In this document: positions 44,042-52,799 of the stretch, one piece after another
How positions within the stretch are numbered: position 1 is the first letter of the stretch
Layout of the letters: each line of letters begins with the position of its first letter
The notes under the pieces: generated by a model
Database searches by the model: none
What the model was told of the DNA's origin: nothing
What the model saw: the letters and a program-made list of their open reading frames with translations, nothing else
Position numbers and translations under genes: made by a program
DNA from: Oscillospiraceae bacterium
GTDB lineage: Bacteria > Bacillota > Clostridia > Oscillospirales > Ruminococcaceae
NCBI GenBank assembly: GCA_021769725.1
Contig: JAETSI010000009.1
Location: forward strand, 1 to 64,000
Direction: 5' to 3'
DNA length: 64,000 bases

Positions 44042-46403
44042 AATATATATCCGCTGCAATGTCAACAGTCTGTTTTGCGTCTTTGGCGTAGAAATCGGCA
44101 TGGATCTGTTTTGCATAGGAAGCTGTGAGAACAGCTCCTCCTACAACGGTTTTACATTCTGTATATTTTTCATTCAGCAGAGCAACGGTGTCCGCCATTG
44201 ATTTAAGGGTGGTGGTCATAAGGGCGGAAAGTCCCACAAGTTTTACCTGATGCTTTATTGCCGCCTCCACAATAGCTTCCGGCGGAACATCCTTGCCAAG
44301 GTCGATGACCGTGAAACCGTAGCTTTCAAGCAGGACTTTGACAATGTTCTTACCTATGTCATGAATATCGCCTTTAACCGTGGCGAGAACAATTTTTCCC
44401 TTTGATACGCCGTCTGAACCGGGCGGCAGACTTTCTTTAACGACCTCGAAGCAAGCCTGGGCAGCTCCGGCAGTAAGAATAAGCTGCGGCAGGAATATCG
44501 TTCCCTTTTCAAATTTCTCACCTGCGGCATCCAGAGCCGGGATGAGATACTCGTTTATTATCTCCATGGGGTCATGCTTCCGGAGAAGTTCCTGTGCTGC
44601 CCTGACAGCATCATTTTTGAGCCCGTTTTCTACGGCATATGAAATATCAGGAGTTCCGGATGAGGCAGGAGCAGCCTTTGGAACGGCAGCTGCATTATCC
44701 TGGGAGTATACTTTTATAAACTCCACGGAGTTGCGGTCTATTCCTGCCAGAAGACGGTAAGCACGTACAGCTCCCGTTATCGAATCGACATTGGGATTGA
44801 TGATCGGCAGGTCAAGTCCGTTCTGCAAAGCCATTGTCAGGAACGTTCTTGTAATAAGCTCACGGTTGGGAAGACCGAAAGAAATATTTGAAACGCCCAG
44901 AACGGTTTTTAATCCGAGTTCGGTTTTGACACGTTTAAGAGCGCCGAGAGTTTCCATAACGCCGTCCTGTTCGGCTGAAGCGGTAAGAGTCAGGCAGTCG
45001 ATGAATACATCCTCACGTGGAATGCCATATTCCAGCGCCCGACTGAGTATTTTTTCCGCAATGGCGAAACGTCCCTCCGCTGTTTTGGGGATTCCGCCCT
45101 TGTCCAGCGTCAGACCCACAACTGCTGCGCCGTACTTTTTCACAAGCGGAAGTATGGCTTCGAGGGATTCTTCCTCGCCGTTGACGGAGTTTACTATCGG
45201 CTTGCCGTTGTATACACGCAGACCAGCCTCCAGAACTTCCGGAATTGTCGAATCGAGTTGAAGCGGCGTATCGCAGACGCTCTGTATCGCCTTGACAGCT
45301 CTTAACATCATGGCTTTTTCGTCGATCTCCGGATGTCCTACGTTTACATCGAGGATTTCTGCTCCGGCGTGGATCTGCTCTACCGCTTGACCAAGGATAT
45401 AGTCGATATCTCCGTTGACGAGAGCCTCCTTGAACCGTTTTTTTCCGGTAGGATTTATCCTTTCGCCGATAATGCGGGGCTGGTCGATCTCTACGCAGCT
45501 TACCGCCGAGCAGACGACGCTTTTTCTTTTTATCTCACGTTTTTTTCTTTTTATTCCGGAAAGCGCCTGAACAAGAGCCTTAATGTGACCGGGCGTTGTT
45601 CCGCAGCATCCGCCGAGAATGGAAACTCCGGCTTCTGCAAGGCTGAGGGCGCTGGACGCAAAATCCTCCGGAGAGACGTTGAAAAGCCCGGTCGAGGGGT
45701 CAGGGAGTCCGGCATTGGGCTTGGCGATGACAGGAAGCGGCGTGTCCACACAGATCTTTTCCAGTACGGGAAGAAGCTCCGCAGGGCCGAGGGAACAGTT
45801 TACGCCGATCGCATCTGCTCCGAGACCGGTGAGCACAGCGGACATGGCGTCCGGTGAAACGCCGGTAAATGTGCGCATATTTTCCTCGAAAGTCATGGTG
45901 ACGAGAACGGGCTTGTCAGAGTTTTCCTTTGCGGCAAGGAGCGCAGCCTTTGTCTCGCAGAGATCTGTCATGGTCTCGATAACGATAACGTCGGCGTCTC
46001 TGCCTGCAAGTACGATCTCCCGGAAGCAGTCGTAAGCATTTTCAAACGACAGAGAGCCGGACGGTTCCAGCAGCTGACCCAGAGGTCCTATATCCAGCGC
46101 AGTGAGCGCCTTCCCTCCGACTGCTTCACGGGCGTTTTTTACTCCGGCGGATACGACTTCCTCAACGGAATGACCGCAGCGGCGAAGTTTAAAGCGGTTG
46201 GCTCCGAAAGTGTTGGCGTAGACGATATCCGATCCGCTTTCTGCGTACATACGGTGAATTTTCATTATAGATGCCGGGTCGGTAAGATTCAGCATTTCCG
46301 GTACGTGTTCGGTTTCGATGCCGAGAGCCTGAAGCATGGTTCCCATGCCGCCGTCAAGGAATACGAAATCTTTCCGGTCAAGAAGTTCTGTTAATTTATT
46401 CAT
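44025..46403 (-). CDS. metH: Cobalamin-dependent methionine synthase, lacking reactivation domain
   Basis: Transfers methyl from methyltetrahydrofolate to homocysteine through cobalamin. The 792-residue protein has the Hcy-binding domain (about 1-290, zinc ligands in GVNCSLG and GGCCGTTP), the pterin domain (about 305-560, IGERINPTGKKRF) and the cap plus B12-binding domains (about 585-790, GDIHDIGKNIV with axial His681). The C-terminal AdoMet reactivation domain of the 1,200-residue form is absent, as in many anaerobes, so a separate reactivation factor is expected. Its last four codons (MSAT and stop) fall in E1 copy E. Confidence 0.95.
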   Translation of the reverse strand: MNKLTELLDRKDFVFLDGGMGTMLQALGIETEHVPEMLNLTDPASIMKIHRMYAESGSDIVYANTFGANRFKLRRCGHSVEEVVSAGVKNAREAVGGKALTALDIGPLGQLLEPSGSLSFENAYDCFREIVLAGRDADVIVIETMTDLCETKAALLAAKENSDKPVLVTMTFEENMRTFTGVSPDAMSAVLTGLGADAIGVNCSLGPAELLPVLEKICVDTPLPVIAKPNAGLPDPSTGLFNVSPEDFASSALSLAEAGVSILGGCCGTTPGHIKALVQALSGIKRKKREIKRKSVVCSAVSCVEIDQPRIIGERINPTGKKRFKEALVNGDIDYILGQAVEQIHAGAEILDVNVGHPEIDEKAMMLRAVKAIQSVCDTPLQLDSTIPEVLEAGLRVYNGKPIVNSVNGEEESLEAILPLVKKYGAAVVGLTLDKGGIPKTAEGRFAIAEKILSRALEYGIPREDVFIDCLTLTASAEQDGVMETLGALKRVKTELGLKTVLGVSNISFGLPNRELITRTFLTMALQNGLDLPIINPNVDSITGAVRAYRLLAGIDRNSVEFIKVYSQDNAAAVPKAAPASSGTPDISYAVENGLKNDAVRAAQELLRKHDPMEIINEYLIPALDAAGEKFEKGTIFLPQLILTAGAAQACFEVVKESLPPGSDGVSKGKIVLATVKGDIHDIGKNIVKVLLESYGFTVIDLGKDVPPEAIVEAAIKHQVKLVGLSALMTTTLKSMADTVALLNEKYTECKTVVGGAVLTASYAKQIHADFYAKDAKQTVDIAADIYSMSAT

Positions 46404-46420
46404 ATAATTTTATCTCCGGT

Positions 46421-47542
46421 TTAATTTTTGAAAGCGCCGAGAATGCGGAAGTATTCCAGATTTTCTTCCAGATCTCTGAGTGTGGCTTTTACTTTCGGAT
46501 CTGTGATCTTTCCGCTGAAATCGAGGTAGAACAGTACGGTTTCAAGGCTTCCGTCCTTTACGGGACGGCTTTCTATCCTGAGCAGATTCATGCCGTTTAC
46601 GTAGAACTTTGTCAGCAGACGGTAAAGACTTCCCTGAGTGTGGGGTATCTTGAGCATTACAGAGATCGTATCAGCTTCGGGTTCTGCCTGCATATTTCTG
46701 GAAATGCAGACAAATTTCGTGCGGTTTACTGAGACGTCGGCGATGTTCCGGGCAATTATCTCCAGACCGAGGTGTTCTGCGCATTCTACCGAGCAGATAG
46801 CAGCCGCTTTTTCGGAGGGATCACCGGCAGCGATCTTTTCCGCAGCCGTTGCCGTATTGCCGTATTCTTCTTTTTTAAGGTGATGGGCGGATAAAAATTC
46901 GCTGCACTGGGCAAGAGCCTGCGGATGAGAATAGACACGGCTTACTTCTGTCAGCGGAATTGCCGTTTTTGCTGCCAGACAGTGGTTGATCTCCACAGTG
47001 ACTTCACGCACTATGTAGACGTAATATTTTGCCATAAGATCATAGGTGCTGTCTATTGATCCGGCTGTAGAATTATGAACAGGCAGTACGCCGTAGTCAA
47101 GTTCGCCTGACTGAACGGCTTTGAAAACATCCTCGAAAGTGCGGAAGAACGTTATGTCACGATCCCCGAAGATCATTCTTGCGGCGGTTTCCGAATTTGC
47201 TCCGAAAGTCCCCTGACAGCCTATTTTTACAGCATTGTTCAGTTCGGCAGGCGGACAGATATAGTCGGGGGTTTCTTCCAGGATGGTACGGTTCTGGAGT
47301 ATTTTGCTTATATCCATGATAGTTGTAAATAGCGCCGCAGTTCCGTTTTCAAGCTCCGGGTCGCCGGTAAGGACTTTTATGCGGTCGATGACCTGCTGTT
47401 CTCTTCCTCCCTGGAATACGGGCATCTTATGCAGCTTTTTGTAATCTGCAACGCCCTTGCAAAGTTCCATGCGCTTCATGAAAAGTGAAAGTATTTCACT
47501 GTCTGTATCGTCAATTTTATCACGTAATTGCTGTAAATCCAT
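46421..47542 (-). CDS. pheA: Bifunctional chorismate mutase/prephenate dehydratase
   Basis: Converts chorismate via prephenate to phenylpyruvate, towards phenylalanine. The 373-residue protein has an AroQ-type chorismate mutase (about 1-85, LRDKIDDTDSEILSLFMKRM), a prephenate dehydratase domain (about 108-285, with TKFVCISR standing for the TRF motif) and an ACT regulatory domain (about 295-370) with the Phe-binding ESRP motif. The P-protein architecture is standard. It starts from a promoter back to back with ruvC. Confidence 0.95.
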   Translation of the reverse strand: MDLQQLRDKIDDTDSEILSLFMKRMELCKGVADYKKLHKMPVFQGGREQQVIDRIKVLTGDPELENGTAALFTTIMDISKILQNRTILEETPDYICPPAELNNAVKIGCQGTFGANSETAARMIFGDRDITFFRTFEDVFKAVQSGELDYGVLPVHNSTAGSIDSTYDLMAKYYVYIVREVTVEINHCLAAKTAIPLTEVSRVYSHPQALAQCSEFLSAHHLKKEEYGNTATAAEKIAAGDPSEKAAAICSVECAEHLGLEIIARNIADVSVNRTKFVCISRNMQAEPEADTISVMLKIPHTQGSLYRLLTKFYVNGMNLLRIESRPVKDGSLETVLFYLDFSGKITDPKVKATLRDLEENLEYFRILGAFKN

Positions 47543-47586
47543 TTAACAAATCCTCCTGAAAAACAACTAAAAAATAATTCAACATA

Positions 47587-47615
47587 AGTATAGCAGATTT
47601 TTTTGTAAAAATCAA
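47587..47615 (-). promoter_or_regulatory. Promoter of pheA-metH
   Basis: TTGATT (47610-47615), 17 bp, TATACT (47587-47592) on the minus strand. Confidence 0.65.
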
Positions 47616-47636
47616 TAAATTTTTGGAATAAATATA

Positions 47637-47666
47637 TTGCAAAAGTAACCGCTTATGTGTTATAAT
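47637..47666 (+). promoter_or_regulatory. Promoter of the ruvC operon
   Basis: TTGCAA (47637-47642), 18 bp, TATAAT (47661-47666). Confidence 0.65.
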
Positions 47667-47737
47667 AATATGGAATGCTGCAAGAACGTACTCCGGATGC
47701 TCCGTATATGTTCCGGCAGCCGTGAAAGGAGAGCCGT

Positions 47738-48226
47738 ATGGCAAAAACGATCAGAATTTTAGGAATAGATCCGGGTTATGCCATAGTAGGATTCGGCGTG
47801 CTGGATTACGACGGAATACGGTTTGTTCCGGTAGAGTACGGCGCAGTGCTGACTGAGGCAAATACACCGTTTCCGGAACGTCTCAGGGCTATTCACGAGG
47901 ATATTGAATATATATTTGATAAATTCCGCCCGGAATGCATGGCGATAGAACGACTGTATTTCACTACAAACCAGAAAACAGCCATTGACGTTGCCCAGGC
48001 AAGGGGCGTGACGGTGCTGTCGGCGGCAAAGAGAGGTATTTCCGTATCGGAGTACACACCTCTTCAGGTAAAACAGTCGGTGGTCGGGTACGGAAAGGCT
48101 GAAAAGCATCAGGTAATGGAAATGACTCGCCAGATCTTAGGACTGGCGCAGATACCACGTCCGGATGACGCCGCCGACGCTCTTGCGATCGCCATATGCC
48201 ACGGGCACACCACAAGATTTAGTTAA
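47738..48226 (+). CDS. ruvC: Crossover junction endodeoxyribonuclease RuvC
   Basis: Resolves Holliday junctions produced by RuvAB. The 162-residue protein has the RNase H-like active site: Asp11 in LGIDPGYA, the conserved Glu in MAIERLYF and the acidic pair in RPDDAADALAIAICH. The ribosome-binding site AAAGGAGAG is strong. It opens a ruvC-ruvA-sseB-ruvB cluster. Confidence 0.96.
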   Translation: MAKTIRILGIDPGYAIVGFGVLDYDGIRFVPVEYGAVLTEANTPFPERLRAIHEDIEYIFDKFRPECMAIERLYFTTNQKTAIDVAQARGVTVLSAAKRGISVSEYTPLQVKQSVVGYGKAEKHQVMEMTRQILGLAQIPRPDDAADALAIAICHGHTTRFS

Positions 48227-48239
48227 GGAACGATGAAAA

Positions 48240-48854
48240 ATGATCTACAGTTTGCATGGACGTCTGGCAGTCAAGGATATTAACTTCGCTGTTGTTGAAT
48301 GCGGCGGAGTCGGCTACGGATGCAGGACTTCATACAATACGGTGTCTCAGCTTGGCGAGATCGGCAGCGATGTCATGCTTTACACCCATCTTTACATAAG
48401 GGAGGACGCTGCGGAACTCTTCGCCTTTGCAACGCAGCAGGAACTGAGCTGCTTCCGCCTGCTTATCTCTGTTTCCGGCGTAGGGCCGAAAGCGGCGATA
48501 TCTGTTCTTTCGGATGTAACTCCGGAAAAATTTGCTTTTCTTGTTGCTTCCGGTGACAGCAAGGCGTTTACCAGAACGAAAGGCATCGGAGCAAAAACGG
48601 CTCAGAGGATAGTGCTTGAACTGAAAGACAAGATATCCTCCGAATCGCTTGGCGGAGCTTTTACAGGCAGTTCCGTATCTTCTTCTCCGTCAGGGATATC
48701 CGGTTCTGATTCGGTATCGGAGGCTCTGGAAGCGCTTATGGTGCTGGGTTATTCTCAGGGAGAGGCAATGTCGGTTCTCGGAAAGCTTGATCCGGCTCTC
48801 AGCACCCAGGATCTTATAAAAGAAACATTACGGCTTATTACAGCCGGAAAATAA
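48240..48854 (+). CDS. ruvA: Holliday junction branch migration protein RuvA
   Basis: The tetrameric junction-binding subunit of the RuvAB motor. The 204-residue protein opens with MIYSLHGRL, has the helix-hairpin-helix segments (LISVSGVGPKAA and TKGIGAKTAQRIVLELKDK) and a C-terminal RuvB-contact domain (SEALEALMVLGYSQGEA) after a serine-rich linker. It follows ruvC by 13 bp. Confidence 0.96.
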   Translation: MIYSLHGRLAVKDINFAVVECGGVGYGCRTSYNTVSQLGEIGSDVMLYTHLYIREDAAELFAFATQQELSCFRLLISVSGVGPKAAISVLSDVTPEKFAFLVASGDSKAFTRTKGIGAKTAQRIVLELKDKISSESLGGAFTGSSVSSSPSGISGSDSVSEALEALMVLGYSQGEAMSVLGKLDPALSTQDLIKETLRLITAGK

Positions 48855-48882
48855 TAAGTTTTAAGAAGGGAAGAATCCAATT

Positions 48883-49614
48883 ATGAATCTCGACGAATTA
48901 TTGAAGGCGGCAATTACCGATCCTACAAAGAGGTCGCTGTTTTTGCAGACCCTCATCAAGAGTGACGTATATGTTATCTGCAAAAATCCCGTGCGGCATG
49001 AGAGAGGCAGAGAAGAAGGCGGAGTCCAGCTGGAGCTTGTTACCACCCAGAACCCGGACGGCGATATCTTTATCCCGTTTTTTACCAGCTACCGTGCTCT
49101 TCAGCAGTTTGCAAAGCGCTACGTTGACTGTTACAAAATAAACTGCCTGAGACTTTTTGATCTTATCCAGTCGGCGTCGGCAGTTCTCAATCCTAATTCT
49201 TACGGCAAGGAATTTTCCTCTCAGGAAATAAAGAGCATACTTATGGTGGCAAGAAACCTTAAAATCAAGGCTATTTCCTACAACGAAGCGGAGATAATCT
49301 CTTACCGTCCCGTTGAACATTCCGTAAGTCATATAACAAAGGCTGCAAGCAAGTTTCTTTCAAAGCAGCCCAATGTTGACCGTGCGTTCATCATGGAAAT
49401 GGTAAAGGGTTGCGAAAAGCCGCAGATACTTATGGTTCTTGATATGATGGGTTCGACGAGAAAGCTTTTCGTTCCCCTCTCAAAGTATCTTTCAAGAACC
49501 GTGAAAAACAACGAACATCTCTGCTTTATCAGTTACGAGCAGGATATGGGAAAAAAGGCGGCAGGAACGGTAGAACCGTTCTATGTACGCAAAAAGCGTT
49601 ATTTCGAGAAGTAA
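48883..49614 (+). CDS. SseB-like protein inserted between ruvA and ruvB
   Basis: A 243-residue soluble protein. The N-terminal half (about 1-115) has the SseB-type pattern: LKAAITDPTKRSLFLQTLIKSDVYVI, then FIPFFTSYRALQQF. The C-terminal half (about 145-240) resembles the second SseB domain. SseB was named for a serine-sensitivity effect in E. coli and its molecular role is unclear. The position inside the ruv cluster, with 28 bp and 40 bp gaps, makes co-expression with DNA repair genes likely, but a repair role is only suggested by context. Confidence 0.75.
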   Translation: MNLDELLKAAITDPTKRSLFLQTLIKSDVYVICKNPVRHERGREEGGVQLELVTTQNPDGDIFIPFFTSYRALQQFAKRYVDCYKINCLRLFDLIQSASAVLNPNSYGKEFSSQEIKSILMVARNLKIKAISYNEAEIISYRPVEHSVSHITKAASKFLSKQPNVDRAFIMEMVKGCEKPQILMVLDMMGSTRKLFVPLSKYLSRTVKNNEHLCFISYEQDMGKKAAGTVEPFYVRKKRYFEK

Positions 49615-49654
49615 GCGGCATTGATATGCATTGAAAGGCGGTGATCGTCACATC

Positions 49655-50707
49655 ATGATACAGACAGAGGATATGGAATTTGCTCCGAGGATAATCACTC
49701 CTGAAAATACCGATGAGGACGGCGATATTGAAGTAAATCTCAGACCACAGACGCTTCACGAGTATATCGGACAGGACAAGGTAAAGGAAAACCTTGCCAT
49801 ATATATAGAAGCGGCAAAGCGCAGAGGAGAACCTCTGGATCATGTACTGCTGTACGGACCTCCGGGTCTCGGAAAAACGACGTTGTCGGCTATTATAGCT
49901 CACGAATTGGGGGTAAATCTCCGTGTGACAACGGGACCTGCCATCGAAAAGCCGGGCGATCTGGTGTCGCTGCTTACCAGCCTTTCGGACAACGACGTGC
50001 TCTTCATTGACGAGATACACAGGTTGTCCCATGCTGTTGAGGAAATACTTTATCCTGCAATGGAGGACAGAGTGATCGATATCATTATCGGCAAAGGTCC
50101 GTCGGCCAGGTCGATACGTATGGATCTGAAACCGTTTACTCTTATAGGAGCGACAACAAGAGCGGGTCAGCTTTCCGCTCCTCTCCGTGATCGTTTCGGC
50201 GTTATCCAGCGTCTGGAATTGTATACAAAGGATCAGTTGACCGATATCATCCGCAGAAGCGCCATGATCCTCGGAATTCCCTGTGAGACCGACGGCGCAT
50301 CGGAAATTGCCGGACGTTCACGGGGAACGCCGAGAATTGCCAACAGACTTCTGAAAAGAGTGCGTGATTTCGCCGACGTAATGGGAAACGGTCAGATAAC
50401 GCAGCAGATAGTTTCCATAGCTCTTGGCCGTCTCGATATTGATGAACTGGGACTGGACAGTCTTGACAGGCGTATGCTTGAAATGATAATAAAAGGTTAC
50501 GGAGGCGGTCCGGTGGGACTGGAAACGCTTGCTTCGGCGATAAACGAGGAATCGGTCACTCTGGAGGATGTCTGTGAGCCGTTCCTCATGCAGCTCGGAT
50601 TCCTTGGCAGAACTCCCAGAGGACGTGTGGCGACAAAGCTGGCGTATGAGCACCTTGGTTGTGCAAGACCTGATGACGGCGTCAGCGGACAGCTCAGTTT
50701 CGGATAA
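49655..50707 (+). CDS. ruvB: Holliday junction branch migration ATPase RuvB
   Basis: The hexameric AAA+ motor that drives branch migration with RuvA. I place the start at the ATG at 49655 ([13 protein letters not shown]); an in-frame TTG at 49631 lies upstream of the GGCGGTG ribosome-binding site. The 350-residue sequence has Walker [10 protein letters not shown], Walker [10 protein letters not shown], sensor [18 protein letters not shown] and a C-terminal winged helix ([13 protein letters not shown]). Confidence 0.97.
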   Translation: MIQTEDMEFAPRIITPENTDEDGDIEVNLRPQTLHEYIGQDKVKENLAIYIEAAKRRGEPLDHVLLYGPPGLGKTTLSAIIAHELGVNLRVTTGPAIEKPGDLVSLLTSLSDNDVLFIDEIHRLSHAVEEILYPAMEDRVIDIIIGKGPSARSIRMDLKPFTLIGATTRAGQLSAPLRDRFGVIQRLELYTKDQLTDIIRRSAMILGIPCETDGASEIAGRSRGTPRIANRLLKRVRDFADVMGNGQITQQIVSIALGRLDIDELGLDSLDRRMLEMIIKGYGGGPVGLETLASAINEESVTLEDVCEPFLMQLGFLGRTPRGRVATKLAYEHLGCARPDDGVSGQLSFG

Positions 50708-50719
50708 AGGTCACTTGGA

Positions 50720-51274
50720 ATGAGATTTGCAGGAAAACGGAATTTCCGGTATAATTCCGGCAGAAAAGAAGTTCCGGAGTTCGGCAGGATGATAAACGGT
50801 CAGGCGTGCGGTGCGGTATCGGGATTCCGGTATGGCATATGCCCCATGAGTTTCAACGGCTGCGAGGTCATTGCCGTCCATAACGCCCTTGCCTGGCTTG
50901 GCAGACCGCAAAAGCTTGCGGATATTGCATTTCGCATGGAACGCTTTCGGGTGCTTATGGGATTTTTCGGATGTAATGCCTATAAAATAGGCAGAGCGCT
51001 CTCTTATTTCGGTGCGGAGAATGTCAGAAGCCGGGAAACAGAGGGGAAGTCTGCTTATATAGTTGTTTTCTGGACAAAAAGACCTTTTTTGTCGTCGATC
51101 CATACGGTCTTTTGCGTAAGGACAGACAGCGGAACAGAGGTCTACAACAGCAGCAACGGATGTACAGAGATGAAAATATATAAGGATATCAGGCAGTATA
51201 TAGGCAAAAGAAAGCCAATAGCCGTATATTCTGTTAAGGCAACACCGCATAAAGATTGCACATCATCTGCTTGA
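50720..51274 (+). CDS. Putative papain-fold (C39-like) protein
   Basis: A 184-residue protein without a signal peptide. It contains a candidate Cys-His-Asn triad: Cys in MSFNGCEVIAVHNAL (about 49-54), His in SSIHTVFCVR (about 130) and an Asn/Ser stretch in VYNSSNGCTE. This layout recalls peptidase C39-like or papain-like proteins of clostridia, some involved in peptide processing, but the substrate is unknown. It is 12 bp behind ruvB. Its last 13 or so codons and stop are read from the left end of E3, so the original C-terminus may have been replaced. Confidence 0.6.
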   Translation: MRFAGKRNFRYNSGRKEVPEFGRMINGQACGAVSGFRYGICPMSFNGCEVIAVHNALAWLGRPQKLADIAFRMERFRVLMGFFGCNAYKIGRALSYFGAENVRSRETEGKSAYIVVFWTKRPFLSSIHTVFCVRTDSGTEVYNSSNGCTEMKIYKDIRQYIGKRKPIAVYSVKATPHKDCTSSA

Positions 51275-51397
51275 ATATTTTCCGTCATTTTTCACATAAA
51301 TTTCTTGACATACGGCAGTATGCCTGCGAAATTTCTGTACAATTTGACGAAAAATCTTACTGCGCATCTGCCGCACAATCTTTGTGTGGTGTTGCCT
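51237..51397. repeat. E3 inverted-repeat element, 161 bp, at the end of the C39-like gene
   Basis: The ends are imperfect inverted repeats of about 33 bp. The left opens AGGCAACACCGCATAAAG; the right, in reverse complement, opens AGGCAACACCACACAAAG. The interior is A+T-rich and has no gene. The left end encodes the last codons and TGA of the upstream gene. This looks like a MITE-type element. The interval 51275-51437 contains nothing else I can identify. Confidence 0.75.
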
Positions 51398-51437
51398 CAA
51401 ATAAAAAGAACAAAGAGAAACAAAGGAGATAAATAAA

Positions 51438-52787
51438 ATGTCAGGACTGTTCGGAACAGACAGCGCAAGAGGTCTTGCCGTGACGGAGCTTTCCTGCGAG
51501 CTTGCTATGCAGGCAGGAAGAGCAGCTGCGGAGCTTTTTGCGAAAGAACAGGGAGAAAAAATAATTGTTGCCAAGGACGGCGCATTGTCCTCGGCAGTGC
51601 TTGAAGCGGCAGTCTGCGCCGGAATATGCTCCTCCGGCGTTGATGCTGAAACCGTGGGAGAAATTTCCGCAGCGGCAGCTTCGTTCATTGTCAGAGAGCA
51701 TGAGGCCGCCGCCGGAATAATGATAAGCGAGGCTTCCGGAATTCCGGGAGCAAGCGGAATAATCATATTTGACCGTGAGGGACTGCGTCTCAGTGAGGAT
51801 GCACAGCTTGAGGTTGAGGAGTATATCTATTCCACGTCCGGGGAGAGACGGCGTTTTGAGAATATCGGCAGAATGCTCAGCAGCGATACGGCTGCTGACG
51901 AGTATATCAGCCATATAAAAGCGATACCGGCAGTAAATCTGACGGGAATGAGGGTAGCTGCAGTATGCGGAAGCGGCTTTCTGAAAAGAGCCGTGGAAAA
52001 GCTGTTTTCTGCTATGGGCGCAGAAGTGTCTGTTCTTCCGGAGCAGGAAAGTGTGTCCGAACCGGATATAACTCCCGGCATAACCGGTCTTGAACGGCTG
52101 ATGGACTTTGTAGCAGACGGGGATTTCAGCTGCGGTCTTGCAATTGAGGGCGACGGCAGCAGCTGTCTTGCAGTGGACGAAAACGGTATGCCTGTTGACG
52201 GCGAGACGCTCCTTGCTATAATCGCAGGATTTTGCCGTGAAAAAGGTCAGCTTAAAGATAATGCGATCGTAGTAAATATCATGAGCAGTCTCGGACTGAT
52301 GAATTTTGCAGAAGAAAACGGAATAAAGGTCGTCACTTCCGGTTCCTGCGGCAGAAGCGTTCTGGAGCGTATGCTGGAGGGCGGGTATAATCTGGGCGGC
52401 GGTCAGAGCGGACATATCTTTCTGACCGATTATTCCCCCTGCGATGATGGTCTGCTGTGCGGTGCAAAGATTTTAGAGATACTTAAAACGACAGGGAAAA
52501 AACTTAGTGAACTTGCAGGAGAAATGAAAAAGCTCCCCCAGATATGCCTGAATGTGCGCATAAGCGACAGCGGACGTGAAGTCTGGAAAAACGACGAAGC
52601 GATCACCGGGCTTATTGAGCATTACGAGGAAGAACTCGGCAGCGGCGGCAGGATCATAGTCCGTGAAAGCAGCGGAAATGCCCCTTTTATCCGTGTTATG
52701 GCAGAGGGCAGTGATTTCGGCAGGATAAACGAGATGGCTATGGATATCGCACAGCGCATCAAGGAAAGATGCAGATTTTATAATTAG
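51438..52787 (+). CDS. GlmM/phosphohexomutase-like protein with altered active site
   Basis: A 449-residue protein with full-length alpha-D-phosphohexomutase similarity, opening LFGTDSARGLA. Each of the four active-site loops is changed. The phosphoserine loop SASHNP reads SEASGIPG, with Ala at the usual Ser position in an ungapped alignment (Ala99). The metal loop DGDGDR reads EGDGSS. The sugar loop GGEQSGH reads GGGQSGH. The phosphate loop RxSGTEP reads RESSGNAP. It is therefore probably a pseudoenzyme derived from phosphoglucosamine mutase, or it has a new activity. The fold appears intact and the frame is unbroken. The real glmM is not in this window. Confidence 0.75.
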   Translation: MSGLFGTDSARGLAVTELSCELAMQAGRAAAELFAKEQGEKIIVAKDGALSSAVLEAAVCAGICSSGVDAETVGEISAAAASFIVREHEAAAGIMISEASGIPGASGIIIFDREGLRLSEDAQLEVEEYIYSTSGERRRFENIGRMLSSDTAADEYISHIKAIPAVNLTGMRVAAVCGSGFLKRAVEKLFSAMGAEVSVLPEQESVSEPDITPGITGLERLMDFVADGDFSCGLAIEGDGSSCLAVDENGMPVDGETLLAIIAGFCREKGQLKDNAIVVNIMSSLGLMNFAEENGIKVVTSGSCGRSVLERMLEGGYNLGGGQSGHIFLTDYSPCDDGLLCGAKILEILKTTGKKLSELAGEMKKLPQICLNVRISDSGREVWKNDEAITGLIEHYEEELGSGGRIIVRESSGNAPFIRVMAEGSDFGRINEMAMDIAQRIKERCRFYN

Positions 52788-52799
52788 GTGGGTTGAATA

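Noticed and set aside
51441-52415. A 324-codon minus-strand frame opposite the GlmM-like gene
   Set aside because: It has no ribosome-binding site or recognisable domain. The plus-strand frame has clear phosphohexomutase similarity and operon context, even though its active site is altered.
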